Assembly (NCBI RefSeq): GCF_002836775.1
Contig: NZ_PJAQ01000066.1
Span: 653,466-717,465, forward strand
Origin: Colwellia sp. 12G3
GTDB taxonomy: Bacteria > Pseudomonadota > Gammaproteobacteria > Enterobacterales > Alteromonadaceae
Direction of reading: 5' to 3'
DNA length: 64,000 bases
Below are positions 63,652 to 64,000 of this stretch, piece after piece. A program made the position numbers and the translations under genes. The notes beneath the pieces were generated by a model that worked only from the letters and a program-made list of their open reading frames with translations, was not told where the DNA came from and ran no database searches. Within the stretch, counting starts at the first letter, position 1. Each line of letters begins with the position of its first letter.

Positions 63652-64000
63652 GGCACCACTTTTCTGTTTTAATGGTTAACCAACTTATGCATTTCTATTT
63701 TTTGCTTGGTGGTTATTCTGTTTCGTGGGTTTTCGCCGAAACGTTTTTTAAATGTCGCGAATCATTGTCGAGAGTCCAGTAATAACATTTGTGTTGTGCG
63801 CTAAAAGTACTTTTATGTAATGGCTCAAAATAATGGTTTGGCATATAGCCGTGGTGCGGTTATATTAAGTTTCGAAGTTTGCTTTAACTATTTGGTTCTA
63901 TAGTAAATTTAACCTAACAAGCAATTCAAACGGACAAAAAACAGTTGGCTGTTTTCACTTCGTTCAACATTTTAGCCAACTAATTTTAGCCGCTTAATAT
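63646..64000 (+). other. Cassette 8: ORF-less, cut by the window edge
   Basis: At least 355 bases with no convincing ORF. It begins TTAGGTGGCACCAC, like cassette 6 (TTAGTTGGCACCAC), and shares further blocks near GGCTCAAAATAATGG and CGTGGTGC. The end of its attC is outside the window. Confidence 0.65.
63912..64000 (+). repeat. attC8 (partial)
   Basis: Starts ACCTAACAAG, arms ACAGTTGGCT / AGCCAACTAA. The window ends at AGCCGCTTAATAT, before the GCGTTA core. Confidence 0.88.

Larger units (their letters stand above)
59906..64000. mobile_element. Chromosomal (sedentary-type) integron: intI, attI and at least eight cassettes
   Basis: An IntI-type integrase on the minus strand is followed by a candidate attI and a chain of eight attC sites in the same orientation, each ending in a GCGTTA core. 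The array continues past the window edge. Cassette boundaries (after the G of GTT): 61312, 61431, 61746, 62187, 62501, 62892, 63274, 63645. Cassettes 1, 2, 4, 6 and 8 have no convincing gene. The array lies after gcvP. Confidence 0.93.

Overview
The window is AT-rich DNA from a Gram-negative gammaproteobacterium. Gene content and order (rsmE-gshB-yqgE-ruvX; zapA next to 6S RNA; ygfB-pepP-ubiH-ubiI-gcvT-gcvH-gcvP; a malate synthase G / long isocitrate lyase pair) point to the Alteromonadales, and Colwellia or a close psychrophilic relative is my best guess. That placement is inference from content and base composition, not from a search. I see no tRNA, rRNA, CRISPR array or complete insertion sequence.

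Layout. 1-3443: end of a MAPEG membrane protein, a membrane-anchored penicillin-acylase-family hydrolase and a small exported protein. 3814-10329: glyoxylate shunt (glcB, aceA) enclosing a LysR-lrgA-lrgB block. 10531-11343: DUF481 outer-membrane protein. 11595-17908: a divergent locus controlled by an ArsR-type repressor whose two cysteines have the spacing of persulfide sensors (SqrR/BigR). It carries an RND pump and adaptor on one side and DUF2892, rhodanese and DsbA-like genes on the other, with two operator-like repeats between. 18032-25007: a secreted-hydrolase/beta-propeller cluster (serine hydrolase, two PD40 paralogues plus a decayed third copy, esterase) facing a CadC-like membrane regulator that itself ends in a beta-propeller. 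25147-34820: lysA, an FMN reductase with a LysR gene, DUF2982, DUF4124, an M23 peptidase, an ABC-2 exporter and an AEC carrier. 34847-43866: housekeeping genes (ruvX, yqgE, gshB, rsmE, metK, porin, murI, MFS). 43982-47727: an unknown protein, a CHASE4-GGDEF cyclase and a GAF histidine kinase. 47728-48782: 6S RNA and zapA, where the 3' part of the 6S gene has been tandemly duplicated. 48985-59365: ygfB, pepP, ubiH, ubiI and the glycine cleavage genes.

59476-64000 is a chromosomal integron. An IntI-type integrase on the minus strand has a LexA-like box in its promoter. It is followed by a candidate attI and at least eight cassettes with 88-101 bp attC sites, the last cut by the window edge. After a first cassette that is little more than an attC, cassettes with and without a gene alternate strictly: 2, 4, 6 and 8 have no convincing ORF, while 3, 5 and 7 carry one small gene each. 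ORF-less cassettes 2 and 4 are copies of each other and contain a long hairpin with paired base changes. Cassette 6 contains a hairpin of the same layout. This is the strongest candidate for something undescribed: a family of structured, non-protein-coding cassettes interleaved with coding ones.

The glyoxylate shunt and LrgAB could serve growth on acetate or pyruvate. The sulfur locus pairs persulfide chemistry (rhodanese, DsbA-like) with export. Most of 25-59 kb is ordinary chromosomal backbone.
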